Assembly: GCA_017305715.1 (NCBI GenBank)
Contig: JAFKKG010000018.1
Coordinates: 283,694-347,693, forward strand
Source: Hyphomicrobiales bacterium
GTDB taxonomy: Bacteria > Pseudomonadota > Alphaproteobacteria > Rhizobiales > Xanthobacteraceae
Length of the DNA: 64,000 nucleotides
Direction: 5' to 3'
Every line of letters begins with the position of its first letter. Position 1 is the first letter of the stretch. Positions 32,085 to 42,060 of this stretch are shown piece by piece. Both the position numbers and the translations under genes were made by a program. Under the pieces are notes generated by a model, which did not search any database, was not told the origin of the DNA, and saw only the letters and a program-made list of their open reading frames with translations.

Positions 32085-32660
32085 TCAGCTCCGGAAATCG
32101 AACACTTTCTTTTCCGTTAGCACATAATCCAGCGCCACGTCGTGCGGCAGCGCCGGAACCGCCTTTATTTGCTGCACGGCAAACGCGATGCCGACGGCGG
32201 TAATGGCCTTCACCTTGCGCAGATGTTCCAGCGTGAAATCGTAGTGCCCGGCGCCGTAGCCGATCCTGTGCCCGAGGGGATCGAATGCCGCCAGCGGCAC
32301 CAGCATGATGTCGGGAATGAGCTCGGCGGCGGCCGGCGACGGTTCGGGAATGCCGAGCGGCCCGAGCATCAGCCGGTCGCTAACGGACCAGGCCCGGAAC
32401 GCCAGCGACTTGCCGCGCGCCATCACCGCCGGCAGCGCCAGCCGGGCGCCCGCTTCGGCGAGCTTGCGCATCAGGGGCGCCGGATCGATCTCGTTGCGGA
32501 TCGGCGAATAGCCCGAGACCACCGTGCCAGGGGCAATCTCGAACGGCAGGCCGCGTCTGGCGAGGGCCTGTGCCGCGGCGGTACGTTGCTCGTCGCTCAA
32601 TGCATCGCGCTTTGCCAGCGCGGCAGCGCGAAGGTCTGCTTTCGAAGCACTTGCCGTCAT
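32085..32660 (-). CDS. 5-formyltetrahydrofolate cyclo-ligase
   Basis: A 191-residue enzyme that converts 5-formyl-THF to 5,10-methenyl-THF with ATP. The motifs are KADLRAAALAKRDALSDEQ, SGYSPIRNEIDPAPLM, the substrate/ATP loop LVPLAAFDPLGHRIGYGAGHYD, and the end of the fold VGIAFAVQQIKAVP. ATG 32660 is the likely start (an upstream ATG at 32684 adds eight residues). The gene normally lies just downstream of 6S RNA (ssrS) in proteobacteria, and a candidate ssrS precedes it here. Confidence 0.93.
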   Translation of the reverse strand: MTASASKADLRAAALAKRDALSDEQRTAAAQALARRGLPFEIAPGTVVSGYSPIRNEIDPAPLMRKLAEAGARLALPAVMARGKSLAFRAWSVSDRLMLGPLGIPEPSPAAAELIPDIMLVPLAAFDPLGHRIGYGAGHYDFTLEHLRKVKAITAVGIAFAVQQIKAVPALPHDVALDYVLTEKKVFDFRS

Positions 32661-32739
32661 GCAGCGTTCTGTTCCGCCGAACATCGCCCGTGAGGACGGG
32701 CGAAGCGAAAGTTGCAGGGGCCGTTCGTATCCAGATGGC

Positions 32740-32920
32740 GAAGCCGATCGGGCGTTAGGCTCGACTCGGAATCAAAGTAATCGACAGCAACAAAAGTGCG
32801 AAGCCGCAGAGGCCGTTGAAGCACTCGATCCCGGAGCACCTACGAAAGTAGGTGGGCACCATATGACCGGATCCACGGACCCGGCCAGGGACAGTTCCCT
32901 GAAGGATCGATAAGGCCCCG
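32740..32920 (-). ncRNA. ssrS: Probable 6S RNA
   Basis: The region before 5-FCL has no ORF but strong secondary structure on the minus strand. CAGGGA-ACTG-TCCCTG (around 32886-32901) and CACCTAC-TTTC-GTAGGTG (around 32838-32855) are perfect hairpins. CGATCC upstream pairs with GGATCG downstream around a large bubble. A TATATCC-like -10 lies near 32923. Position between zapA and 5-FCL is the conserved home of ssrS. The ends are approximate; the call rests on synteny and structure, not on a covariance search. Confidence 0.45.
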
Positions 32921-33145
32921 GGGATATATGGCTCCTGACGCGCGACGCAGCTTCGCCCGGCTAATGTAGGGGCTAACAGGCCAATGCGCCAGCGCTAACG
33001 TCGGCACCTGTGAATAGCAGTCGGGTAGATTTACTTGATCCGCCCCAGCACGCTTGAACGTTCAGCGCTGCTGGGCCGCCGCATCCGTCCATATTGTGCC
33101 CAGCCTGACGCAAGTCGAATCGGATGGTCCAGGTGTCAGCTGCCC

Positions 33146-35077
33146 CTATCGCACGAGCGTGCCGCGCTGCTCCCATGGTCCCGGATTGAGAACCGCGCTG
33201 GTGACTTTGCCTGCGGTGTCTCTGACGAAAGCGATCCGCGTATGATCGCCGCTCTCGACCTGGAATTCATCCTTTGAGCGGACCGCTACCGATATCGGCT
33301 GGCCCCTGTCGAAATCGAGGATCGACCAGGTGCCGGTCGCTTCAACCACCAGCTTGTCGTCCGCGACACGGACCTGGAGCTCGGCACTGTGCGACGGCGC
33401 CGCTTCCCGGGCAAAAGCGATCACGAGTGGATCGGTCTGCTGCTGACGGATGATCTTGAGCTTGACTGGGGCGTTGAACGGACCCGAAATCCATCGAAAA
33501 GCTGCTTCCAGGCCCAGGCCCTTGATCGACCGGTCGTCGATCGCGGTGATGAGATCTCCCACCATCACTCCGGCTCTCGCAGCGGGACCTCCATTGGCGG
33601 GTTTGACCACTCTCAGGCCGTCCGTTTCCGCGACAACGGACTCAAGTCCAGTCCAGCCGTTACCGTCGATGAGAAGCGAGGTCTGCTTGTCCAATGCGCT
33701 GGCGGATCCGCCAAAATCGTAGCGTCCGGCATATTCCGTGAGCTCGCGTGGATTCAATTGCGTTGACGCGGTGGGTGCGGCGACTTCCGGAACCTTTAAC
33801 GCCGCATAGGGCAGACGGCGGATCGCGTTGAAATAGAATCCGTTTACGCTGTGCTGCGGTCGCTGCATCATCATAACAAGGATCAGCTTCTGGACCGGGT
33901 CGACCGAGAAGAACGTACCCCAGCTTCCCTGCCAGTTGTAGCTGCCGACCGCGCCCGGAATCCAACTGAAATCCGGGTTGGTGCGAACCGCGAAGCCGAG
34001 CCCCCACCCCGTCCCAAACGCGGGTCCAGCTTCGTGTCCCGCGAGGTGCATGTCCGATGGCAGCGAATTTATCGTCATCAGCCGGACCGTTTCCGGCTTC
34101 AGGATACGCGCGCCATCGAGTTCGCCGCCGTTGAGCAGCATCTGGCAGAAGCGCAGGAAGTCCGGGACCGTGGAGACGATCCCGCCACCACCCGAAAAGA
34201 ACGTTTGCGGCTTAGCGACGTCTCCATCCGTCAGCGGTGCGGGCAGCGCGCCCGGCACGGCTACGAGACGGGCGAGTTTATCCTCCGGCACGTGGAATCC
34301 GGTATCGACCATATGCAGCGGCGCGAACACGCGGCTTTGCAGAAACTGGTCGAATGGCCGGCCCGATACGACTTCGATAACACGGCCGAGAACATCGTAG
34401 CCCAAGGAATATTCCCAGACTTCGCCCGGCTGGTGCACGAGCGGAAGCGTGCCGACGCTCGCGACAAAGGGCGCGATCGTCTTGTCGCGTCGGAACGGCG
34501 CCTTGATGCCGTAAAGCGCATGTATCGCCGCATTGCCGAATCCGGGATCGGCATAGTCTGGGCTTGCGTAGACGAGGCCGGACGTGTTGCGCAGGAGATC
34601 ACGGATGGTCATTGCGCGCCTGGCCGGTTCGAGCTCCAGGAGGATCGGGTCCCCCGTCACCGGATGTTTCTTGACGACTTGCATATCCCTCAGCTCCGGC
34701 AAATATTTCGCCACGGGAGCATCAAGCTCGAGCTTGCCTTCATCGACCAACATCATGGTCGCGACGCTGGTGATCTGCTTGGACATCGAGCCGATGCGAA
34801 AGATCGAATCCGGCCGCATCGGAATTTTCTTGTCGTGGTCCGCAAAGCCGGTGGGCTGCAAATAGGCGAGCTTTCCGCCCCGGGCGATCGCCACGACAAA
34901 GCCGGAGGGATCGCCGTTTTTGGTCTGCGCCTCGAACCAGGAGGTCATGCGCGCCAATCGCCGCGCCGAAAAGCCTGTCACGTCGGGGTCGCCGACAGTC
35001 TGCAAATCGTCGGCCAGCGCCGCACCCGCCAGGCAGAGCGCCAGCGCCGCCATGAATGATGCCTGGATGAATTTCAT
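33146..35077 (-). CDS. Secreted serine hydrolase (beta-lactamase family) with PDZ-like region
   Basis: A 643-residue protein with a Sec signal peptide (MKFIQASFMAALALCLAGAALA). The class C beta-lactamase-like domain (about 30-420) has the S-x-x-K motif in RIGSMSKQ, YSLG as the Tyr motif, and later SGGGGIVST. After about 450 comes a PDZ-like stretch (VVKPANGGPAARAGVMVGDLITAIDDRSI), then a C-terminal beta domain. Probably a periplasmic esterase or peptidase; the substrate is unknown. Further in-frame ATGs exist upstream, but only ATG 35077 begins a signal peptide. It is 101 bp downstream of the AraC-type gene and probably under its control. Confidence 0.85.
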   Translation of the reverse strand: MKFIQASFMAALALCLAGAALADDLQTVGDPDVTGFSARRLARMTSWFEAQTKNGDPSGFVVAIARGGKLAYLQPTGFADHDKKIPMRPDSIFRIGSMSKQITSVATMMLVDEGKLELDAPVAKYLPELRDMQVVKKHPVTGDPILLELEPARRAMTIRDLLRNTSGLVYASPDYADPGFGNAAIHALYGIKAPFRRDKTIAPFVASVGTLPLVHQPGEVWEYSLGYDVLGRVIEVVSGRPFDQFLQSRVFAPLHMVDTGFHVPEDKLARLVAVPGALPAPLTDGDVAKPQTFFSGGGGIVSTVPDFLRFCQMLLNGGELDGARILKPETVRLMTINSLPSDMHLAGHEAGPAFGTGWGLGFAVRTNPDFSWIPGAVGSYNWQGSWGTFFSVDPVQKLILVMMMQRPQHSVNGFYFNAIRRLPYAALKVPEVAAPTASTQLNPRELTEYAGRYDFGGSASALDKQTSLLIDGNGWTGLESVVAETDGLRVVKPANGGPAARAGVMVGDLITAIDDRSIKGLGLEAAFRWISGPFNAPVKLKIIRQQQTDPLVIAFAREAAPSHSAELQVRVADDKLVVEATGTWSILDFDRGQPISVAVRSKDEFQVESGDHTRIAFVRDTAGKVTSAVLNPGPWEQRGTLVR

Positions 35078-35178
35078 GGGGAGGCCCTTCAGACGATTCC
35101 AAACTGCGATTCCAGAGGAGCCTGCCCGATATTTCTGGTTCCCTCTCGCCAAATTCTAAAATTCGATTGGCCAATTTC

Positions 35179-36327
35179 TTAAGCTGGCTTGTCGTTTCCT
35201 GAAACGGCGTGCGCCTTTGGCGACATCGATGCCTTCTTCGCCACGGCAAGACGCCGGAATTCGGTCGGGGTCACTTCGGTGGCTGCCTTGAAGGCGCGGT
35301 TGAACGTCCCGATCGATTGGAATCCGGTGTCCATGGCGATGGTCAACACCGGCACTTCCATCTGTTCGGGGTCGACCAAGGCGGCCTTGGCTTCCTCGAT
35401 CCGGTAGCGATTGAGGAACGCATTGAAGTTGCGGTGCCCGAGACCCTCATTGATGAGCTGCCGCAGCCGGTATTCCGGTACACCAAGCTCGGTGGACAGC
35501 GCGCCGATGGTCAACCCCTCGCGCCGATAGGCGCGTTCGACGACCATCAGCTGCTCGAGCCGGCGCAACAACGCCGGTTCGATGACGTGCTTGTCATCCA
35601 CGCCCGTCGGAGGTGTTTCGCCGAAGATTGCGGCTGCCGCCGGGAGCGCCCTGGCGCTTTCCGGCGTTCCGGTGGCCTGCAGGACACTCCATGCACTGAG
35701 GCCTAGCAGCACGCACATGACGAAGGCGTTGGCGATACTCGCGACCGACGCTTGAGAGGGGTGTGGCGGCGGAGAAAAATGCTGGAAAACGCCAAGGGCG
35801 ATATAGGCCGACGTTCCGATCAGGACCGCCAGCCGCAGCCGCCGCCGACCTTCCACCATGTCGGCCCGCCATGTCGCCAGCGTCTGCACCGCGGCCAACA
35901 AGGCCAGGCCAAGAGACCCGACTTGCACCGCACGGTCGAGCGCCTGTCCGGGCACGGGCCAATCGACGAAGCCGCCGGCGACAAGCTGTTCAATGCCGAC
36001 CGGCGCCGCCCACAAGACGCCGTGCCAGGGCCGGAGCACGAAGTCGTCATCGAAGCCCGCACGCGCCCAAAGCCAGAAGATGACCGCGCCGCCGGAGGCG
36101 AACGCCAGCAGTACCAGGCTCCACCATGGCCACCTCGGAAAATTCGGCGCCGAGCAGATCACGGACGCGGCGGCGGCGACCGCCAGCGCGGCTCCGAGGA
36201 GCGCGACCGTGCTGTCCCGGCGATCCCGCAGCGCCACGGCCGCGAACAGTAACGACAACCCGACCGCCGCGCCGCGAAGGCCGAGATCGATCGACAAGAG
36301 ACCGCTGCTGCCCGAGATGCTGCCCAA
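35179..36327 (-). CDS. AraC-family regulator with N-terminal membrane domain
   Basis: A 382-residue protein. Residues 1-225 form about six or seven hydrophobic helices (SLLFAAVALRD, AALAVAAAASVICSA, WWSLVLLAFASGGAVIFWLWA and others). The C-terminal part is an AraC double helix-turn-helix: LTIGALSTELGVPEYRLRQLINEGLGHRNFNAFLNRYRIEEA and VLTIAMDTGFQSIGTFNRAFKAATEVTPTEFRR. It probably senses a membrane or external signal and regulates the serine hydrolase gene downstream. Translation appears to start at TTG 36327 with GGGAG about 9 nt upstream. Confidence 0.87.
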   Translation of the reverse strand: MGSISGSSGLLSIDLGLRGAAVGLSLLFAAVALRDRRDSTVALLGAALAVAAAASVICSAPNFPRWPWWSLVLLAFASGGAVIFWLWARAGFDDDFVLRPWHGVLWAAPVGIEQLVAGGFVDWPVPGQALDRAVQVGSLGLALLAAVQTLATWRADMVEGRRRLRLAVLIGTSAYIALGVFQHFSPPPHPSQASVASIANAFVMCVLLGLSAWSVLQATGTPESARALPAAAAIFGETPPTGVDDKHVIEPALLRRLEQLMVVERAYRREGLTIGALSTELGVPEYRLRQLINEGLGHRNFNAFLNRYRIEEAKAALVDPEQMEVPVLTIAMDTGFQSIGTFNRAFKAATEVTPTEFRRLAVAKKASMSPKAHAVSGNDKPA

Positions 36328-36524
36328 ACTGCGAACACTCCCGATGGCTTAGCCGATGCTGCGCCGACGCCCTCGCCCGATCCACGAGCGACTGTTACCG
36401 AACATGTCGCACATCATCGTTCGATCCGCCAACCGTTCGATCGTCGGCATGCTTCGCGCAACCAACTGGAACGGGCATGCGAATGAAGGGATGCGGGCGA
36501 TACGAATCCGTTACGGGAACCGTA

Positions 36525-36908
36525 TCAACCGATCGCGATGCCGCCGCCGATGGTGCGGTTGAGCATCTGCGTGGTCTTCTCGATACGGTCGGCGGCGGCA
36601 TTGAGTGCGTTGGCGACCGCGGTCTGGGTCGATCGGGCGCGATCGGTGGCCGCGATGCGCACATTGCGCAGGGCGTCGAGCTCTTCCTCGAGCGCGCGGA
36701 TGCGATGATTGGCATCGAGCAGTTCGTCGCACACGGTCAGCGCCGCCATCACCGTGAGGCGTGAATCGCCGATCTCGCCGAACTTGCCGCGCAGCGATTC
36801 GACGCGCGCTTCCAGACTCTCGGCGAGCTTGAGCAGCCGCGCCTCCTGCCCTTCCTCGCAGGCCATCCGGTACTGCCGGCCGTTGATGGTGACGTTGATG
36901 TGGCTCAT
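36525..36908 (-). CDS. zapA: Cell division protein ZapA
   Basis: A 127-residue protein. It starts MSHINVTINGRQYRMACEEGQEARLLKLAE, the ZapA beta-hairpin and helix, with VMAALTVCDELLDANHRIRALEEELDAL as the coiled coil. It cross-links FtsZ filaments at the Z-ring. It overlaps the upstream DUF4164 gene by 4 bp. In related genomes 6S RNA and 5-FCL follow directly; here two other genes (33146-36327) lie between. Confidence 0.93.
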   Translation of the reverse strand: MSHINVTINGRQYRMACEEGQEARLLKLAESLEARVESLRGKFGEIGDSRLTVMAALTVCDELLDANHRIRALEEELDALRNVRIAATDRARSTQTAVANALNAAADRIEKTTQMLNRTIGGGIAIG

Positions 36909-37225
36909 GAGCTTTCTCCGGCAGCGAGCACGGCGCGGATGGTGCCGATCGCGGCGTCGAGTTTCTCCGATATCTCGCGGTTGGTGCGCTCCAGCCGCCG
37001 CGTCTTCACCAGCGAGCCGTCGAGTTCGTCGGCGAGGCGCGAGCGGTCGGCGCCGAGTGCCTGGATCCGGCTCGCCAGCTCGTTTTCGTCGCGGTCCGCA
37101 TCGCGCCGCCGTTCGGCCGCAGCCTCCAGCGCGTCGAGCGCCGCCATCAGCCGCCGCGTCGCGGCGTCCACATCGGCGAAGACTGGCTCGGGGTTGCCGG
37201 CCCCGTTGGCGGGACGATCGCTCAT
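36905..37225 (-). CDS. DUF4164 coiled-coil protein
   Basis: The product is a 106-residue protein: MSDRPANGAGNPEPVFADVDAATRRLMAALDALEAAAERRRDADRDENE (in heptads), then LADELDGSLVKTRRLERTNREISEKLDAAIGTIRAVL. Almost all of it is predicted coiled coil. It matches DUF4164, commonly found upstream of zapA in Rhizobiales. ATG 37225. The 4-bp overlap with zapA points to joint translation and a possible role in division. It is divergent from tkt; the 284-bp gap holds both promoters. Confidence 0.82.
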   Translation of the reverse strand: MSDRPANGAGNPEPVFADVDAATRRLMAALDALEAAAERRRDADRDENELASRIQALGADRSRLADELDGSLVKTRRLERTNREISEKLDAAIGTIRAVLAAGESS

Positions 37226-37509
37226 GAGAGACAGCGCGGACCTTCGGTTAAGCCCGCCGCACAGCAAAATCTGCGGTTCGGCAAGCGGTTAGGCCATTAA
37301 ATTTACGTGGCAAGCGAGGACAGCGCAACGCCCGCGCGAAGCTATGCACTGCTAAGCAACCTTTCACACCGGAAGTGCGTTTCCTTAGCCTTGGACTCGG
37401 GGAATTGAGGTGCTAATCACCCCTTACTCCCGTAGCCAAAACCCTCGTATTGCGGCCTTGCCCGCGACGCACCCGCAACCAAGCACCTCATTTCAGGCGG
37501 ATTTTCATC

Positions 37510-39495
37510 ATGACGCAGGTCGATCATTCCCGTATGGCCAATGCGATCCGTGGCCTTGCCATGGATGCCGTCGAGAAGGCGAAATCCGGCCATCCCGGCC
37601 TGCCGATGGGTGCGGCCGACGTCGCGACCGTGCTGTTCACGCAGTTCCTGAAATTCGACGCCGCCGCGCCCAACTGGCCGGACCGCGACCGTTTCGTGCT
37701 CTCGGCCGGGCATGGCTCGATGCTGCTCTATGCGTTGCTGTACCTCACCGGCAACAAAGACATGACGCTCGACCAGATCAAGAATTTCCGTCAGCTCGGT
37801 TCGCTGACGCCGGGTCATCCCGAGAACTTCCACACCAAGGGCATCGAGACCACCACCGGCCCGCTCGGCCAGGGCATCGCGACGTCGGTCGGCATGGCGC
37901 TGGCGGAAAAGATGCTCAGCGCCGAGTTCGGCAAGAAGGTGGTCGGCCATCACACCTATGTGCTCGCTTCCGACGGCGACCTGATGGAGGGCGTATCGCA
38001 GGAAGCGATCGCGATGGCCGGGCACTGGAAGCTCAATAAGCTGATCGTGCTGTATGACGACAACGGCATCTCGATCGACGGCCCGACCTCGATCGCCGAT
38101 TCGGTCGACCAGGTGAAGCGCTTCAAGTCGGCCGGCTGGGCCGCCGAACGGATCGATGGCCATGATCCGAAGGCGATCGCAGCGGCGATCACGCGGGCGC
38201 AGAAATCCAACAAGCCGTCGCTGATCGCCTGCAAGACCACCATCGGCTTCGGCGCACCGACCCGCGCCGGCACCGCCAAAGCCCATGGCGAAGCGCTCGG
38301 GGCCGAGGAATTGAAGGGCGCCAAGGAAAAGCTCGGCATCTCGCTGGAAGCCTTTTCGGTGCCCGACGATGTCCTGAAGGCGTGGCGCGCCGCCGGCAGC
38401 CGCGGCGCCGCCGCGCGCCAGGAATGGGAAGCCGTGTTCGGCGAATTGGGTCCGCGCAAGCGCGCCGAATTCGAGCGCCGGCTGCGCCATGAGCGGCCGG
38501 CCTCGCTCGCCAAGGCGCTGCGCGATCACAAAAAGAAGCTGCTGGAGACGCCGCAGAACATCGCGACCCGCAAATCGTCGGAATCGGCGATCGAGGCGAT
38601 TGCCGGCGCGATGCCGATGGAATTCCTCGCCGGCTCGGCCGACCTCACCGGCTCCAACAACAACAAGGCGAAATCGGCGACCGCGTTTTCCGCCAAGACG
38701 CCGAAGGGCCGCTTCATCCATTACGGCATCCGCGAGCACGGCATGGCCGCGGCGATGAACGGCATCTTCCTGCATGGCGGCTTTGCCCCGAACGGCGCCA
38801 CCTTCCTGGTGTTCACCGATTACGCACGGCCGGCGATGCGGCTTGCCGCGCTGATGGGCGCCGGCGTCGTCTATGTCATGACCCATGATTCGATCGGGCT
38901 TGGCGAAGACGGACCGACGCATCAGCCGGTCGAGCATCTGGCGGCATTGCGCGCCATGCCCAACATGCGGGTGTTCCGGCCCTGCGACGCCATTGAAGTT
39001 ACCGAATGCTGGGAGCTTGCGCTCAACCGCATCGATGGCCCGACCGTGCTGGCGCTGACCCGCCAGAACCTGCCGCAATTGCGCACCACGGCCCCGAACG
39101 ACAACCCCTGCAGCCATGGCGCCTATGAGCTGGTCGCAGCGCAGGGCGAGGCCAAGGTGTCGCTGTTCGCCTCCGGCTCCGAGGTCGAGATCGCGGTCGC
39201 CGCCCAGAAGCAGCTTGCCGAACGCGGCATCGCGTCGCGGGTGGTTTCGGTGCCCTCGCTCGAATTGCTGCTGGCGCAGCCGGCGGACCGCCGCAAGGCG
39301 GTGATCGGCAACGCCCCGGTCAAGATCGCGATCGAGGCCGCCGTGCGCTGGGGCTGGGATGCCGTGATCGGCCAGGATGGTGAATTCATAGGCATGCACG
39401 GTTTCGGTGCCAGTGCGCCCGCCAAGGACCTTTACAAGCACTTCGGAATTACCGCTGAGGCTGCGGTTAACGCTGCCCTGAAACGCTTGGGGTGA
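37510..39495 (+). CDS. tkt: Transketolase
   Basis: The enzyme has 661 residues. The motifs are [31 protein letters not shown] at the N-terminus, the thiamine diphosphate-binding [13 protein letters not shown]...[29 protein letters not shown] and [20 protein letters not shown]. It shuttles two-carbon units in the pentose phosphate and Calvin cycles. ATG 37510 has GGCGGA upstream; the frame continues upstream without family similarity. It heads a run of central carbon genes (tkt, gap, pgk, fba). Confidence 0.97.
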   Translation: MTQVDHSRMANAIRGLAMDAVEKAKSGHPGLPMGAADVATVLFTQFLKFDAAAPNWPDRDRFVLSAGHGSMLLYALLYLTGNKDMTLDQIKNFRQLGSLTPGHPENFHTKGIETTTGPLGQGIATSVGMALAEKMLSAEFGKKVVGHHTYVLASDGDLMEGVSQEAIAMAGHWKLNKLIVLYDDNGISIDGPTSIADSVDQVKRFKSAGWAAERIDGHDPKAIAAAITRAQKSNKPSLIACKTTIGFGAPTRAGTAKAHGEALGAEELKGAKEKLGISLEAFSVPDDVLKAWRAAGSRGAAARQEWEAVFGELGPRKRAEFERRLRHERPASLAKALRDHKKKLLETPQNIATRKSSESAIEAIAGAMPMEFLAGSADLTGSNNNKAKSATAFSAKTPKGRFIHYGIREHGMAAAMNGIFLHGGFAPNGATFLVFTDYARPAMRLAALMGAGVVYVMTHDSIGLGEDGPTHQPVEHLAALRAMPNMRVFRPCDAIEVTECWELALNRIDGPTVLALTRQNLPQLRTTAPNDNPCSHGAYELVAAQGEAKVSLFASGSEVEIAVAAQKQLAERGIASRVVSVPSLELLLAQPADRRKAVIGNAPVKIAIEAAVRWGWDAVIGQDGEFIGMHGFGASAPAKDLYKHFGITAEAAVNAALKRLG

Positions 39496-39635
39496 CGGTT
39501 GAGATTGCCGGAAAAAGGGTCTACCTAAATCCTCATCTTGACCGTTCTCGCCCGGCCGAACCGGGCGATCCGCCGTAAGCACCGCCGTGGAACCATTCCA
39601 CGGGGGTCGCGCCAGCTATTTAGGGAGAAACCAGC

Positions 39636-40643
39636 ATGGCAGTCCGCGTCGCAATCAACGGATTTGGCCGCATCGGCCGCAACATCTTGCGGGCGATCGC
39701 GGAATCCGGCCGCAAGGATATCGAAGTCGTCGGCATTAACGATCTCGGCCCGGTCGAGACCAACGCCCATCTGCTGCGTTTCGATTCCGTGCATGGCCGG
39801 TTCCCCGGCACCGTCACCGTTGACGGCGATTCGATCAGCCTCGGCAATGGCAAGATCAAGGTTTCCGCCGAGCGCGATCCGTCAAAACTGCCGTGGAAGG
39901 AACTCGGCGTCGACATCGCGATGGAATGCACCGGCATCTTCAGCGCCAAGGCCAAGGCGTCCGCGCATCTGACCGCCGGCGCCAGGCGCGTGCTGGTTTC
40001 GGCGCCCTCCGACGGCGCTGACGCGACGATCGTCTACGGCGTCAATCACGATACCCTGACCAAGGACCATCTCGTGGTCTCCAACGGTTCCTGCACCACC
40101 AACTGCCTGGCCCCGGTCGCCAAGGTCCTGAACGACACCGTCGGCATCGAAACCGGCTTCATGACCACGATCCACGCCTATACCGGCGACCAGCCGACGC
40201 TCGACACGCTGCACAGCGACCTCTATCGCGGTCGGGCTGCCGCGATGTCGATGATCCCGACCTCGACCGGAGCTGCGAAGGCGATCGGCCTCGTGCTGCC
40301 GGAGCTGAAAGGCAAGCTCGATGGCGTCGCGATCCGCGTGCCGACCCCGAACGTCTCGGTGATCGACCTCAAGATCGTCGCCAAGCGTGCCACCGACGCC
40401 AAGGAAATCAACGAGGCGGTGAAGCGCGCCTCCGAGCAGCAGCTCAAGGGTATCCTCGGCTTTACGGCCGCGCAGAATGTCTCGATCGACTTCAACCACG
40501 ACCCGCACTCGGCCACCTTCCACATGGACCAGACCAAGGTGCAGAACGGCACGCTGGTGCGGGTGATGGCCTGGTACGACAATGAATGGGGTTTCTCCAA
40601 CCGCATGGGCGACACCGCCGTGGCGATGGGCAAGCTGCTGTAA
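39636..40643 (+). CDS. gap: Glyceraldehyde-3-phosphate dehydrogenase (type I)
   Basis: A 335-residue enzyme. [17 protein letters not shown] is the NAD-binding N-terminus, [12 protein letters not shown] holds the active-site Cys, and [32 protein letters not shown] the phosphate site. [16 protein letters not shown] is at the C-terminus. It catalyses reversible oxidation and phosphorylation of G3P. AGGGAGAAACC precedes ATG 39636. It is 140 bp after tkt. Confidence 0.97.
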   Translation: MAVRVAINGFGRIGRNILRAIAESGRKDIEVVGINDLGPVETNAHLLRFDSVHGRFPGTVTVDGDSISLGNGKIKVSAERDPSKLPWKELGVDIAMECTGIFSAKAKASAHLTAGARRVLVSAPSDGADATIVYGVNHDTLTKDHLVVSNGSCTTNCLAPVAKVLNDTVGIETGFMTTIHAYTGDQPTLDTLHSDLYRGRAAAMSMIPTSTGAAKAIGLVLPELKGKLDGVAIRVPTPNVSVIDLKIVAKRATDAKEINEAVKRASEQQLKGILGFTAAQNVSIDFNHDPHSATFHMDQTKVQNGTLVRVMAWYDNEWGFSNRMGDTAVAMGKLL

Positions 40644-40651
40644 GTCAGTCT

Positions 40652-40781
40652 CGTGTCCCGGACGCGGTGCAGCGTGTCTTCATGCTGCTCCGCAGGGCCG
40701 GGACCATTTGTACGACGACCAGCACCACATGGTCCCGGTTCTGCACAGCGGCGCTTCGCGCCGCATCGCGCCCGGGACACG
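40652..40781. repeat. Imperfect palindromic repeat between gap and pgk
   Basis: CGTGTCCCGG (40652-40661) pairs with CCGGGACACG (40772-40781); inside, GGGCCGGGACCA and TGGTCCCGGTTC also pair, giving a long branched structure. This CCGGGACACG-type element is dispersed in Bradyrhizobium intergenic regions. Confidence 0.6.
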
Positions 40782-40804
40782 ACAGACAGCCCTAGAAGGC
40801 GCCA

Positions 40805-42001
40805 ATGACAAAATCATTCCGCACCCTCGATGACGTCGACGTGAAGGGCAAGCGCGTGCTGCTGCGCGTCGACCTCAACGTGCCCACCGATAACGGCCGC
40901 GTCACCGACGCCACCCGGCTCGAGCGCGTCGCCCCCACCATCACCGAAATCTCCGGCAAGGGCGGCAAGGTCATTCTGCTGGCGCATTTCGGCCGGCCGA
41001 AGGGACGCGATCCCAAGGAATCGTTGAAGCCGGTGGCGGAAGCCTTGTCGAAGGTGATCAACAGGCCGGTCGCGTTTGCCGACGATTGTATCGGCGAGGC
41101 CGCCGCGAAGGCCGTTGCCGCGATGAAGGATGGCGACATCCTCTGTTTGGAAAACACCCGCTTCCACAAAGAGGAAGAAAAGAACGATCCGGCGTTTGTC
41201 GGCGAGTTGGCAAAACTCGGCGACATCTGGGTCAACGATGCGTTCTCGGCGGCGCACCGCGCCCATGCCTCGACCGAAGGCCTCGGCCACAGGCTGCCGG
41301 CCTATGCCGGCCGCACCATGCAGGCCGAGCTCGACGCGCTGGGCAAGGCGCTGGAAGCGCCGACCAAGCCCGTGATCGCGATCATCGGCGGCGCCAAGGT
41401 TTCGACCAAGATCGACCTGCTGGAGAACCTGGTGACGAAAGTCGACGCGCTGGTGATCGGCGGCGGCATGGCCAACACTTTCCTGCATGCGCAGGGCGTC
41501 AGCGTCGGCAAGTCGCTGGCGGAGAAGGATCTGGCGGCGACCGCGCTGCGGATCATGGAAAAGGCCGAAGCCGCCAACTGCGCCATCATCCTCCCCGTCG
41601 ACGCCGTGGTCGCCTATCAGTTCGCGGCCAATTCGCCCTCGCACGCCTACGGCCTCGACGCCATCCCGGCCGACGGCATGATCCTCGATGTCGGTCCGCA
41701 ATCGATCGCCCGGATTCGGGCCGCGATCGACGACGCCGCGACGCTGGTCTGGAACGGGCCACTCGGCGCCTTCGAGATGACGCCGTTTGATCGCGGCACC
41801 ATGGTATCGGCCAGGCATGCCGCCGAGCGGACCAAGGCCAAAAAGCTGATTTCGGTGGCAGGCGGCGGCGATACCGTCGCAGCCCTGAACCAGGCCGGCG
41901 TGGCCGGCGATTTTTCCTACGTCTCGACCGCCGGCGGCGCGTTTCTTGAATGGATGGAGGGGAAACCTCTGCCCGGTGTCGAAGTTCTAAAAGTAAGCTA
42001 G
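40805..42001 (+). CDS. pgk: Phosphoglycerate kinase
   Basis: A 398-residue two-domain kinase. It starts [27 protein letters not shown], has [41 protein letters not shown], the nucleotide-domain [15 protein letters not shown] and C-terminal [14 protein letters not shown]. It transfers phosphate between 1,3-bisphosphoglycerate and ADP. It follows gap, separated by a palindromic repeat, and is 60 bp before fba. Confidence 0.97.
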   Translation: MTKSFRTLDDVDVKGKRVLLRVDLNVPTDNGRVTDATRLERVAPTITEISGKGGKVILLAHFGRPKGRDPKESLKPVAEALSKVINRPVAFADDCIGEAAAKAVAAMKDGDILCLENTRFHKEEEKNDPAFVGELAKLGDIWVNDAFSAAHRAHASTEGLGHRLPAYAGRTMQAELDALGKALEAPTKPVIAIIGGAKVSTKIDLLENLVTKVDALVIGGGMANTFLHAQGVSVGKSLAEKDLAATALRIMEKAEAANCAIILPVDAVVAYQFAANSPSHAYGLDAIPADGMILDVGPQSIARIRAAIDDAATLVWNGPLGAFEMTPFDRGTMVSARHAAERTKAKKLISVAGGGDTVAALNQAGVAGDFSYVSTAGGAFLEWMEGKPLPGVEVLKVS

Positions 42002-42060
42002 AAGCTTTAATTGAGAGCGGATTGAGCGCGCAAGGCGCTATAAAGAAAGGGAGAATTCGG

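Noticed and set aside
37417-39582. A 721-codon open frame opposite tkt
   Set aside because: Exact antisense of a clear transketolase; low-complexity composition and no recognisable motif.
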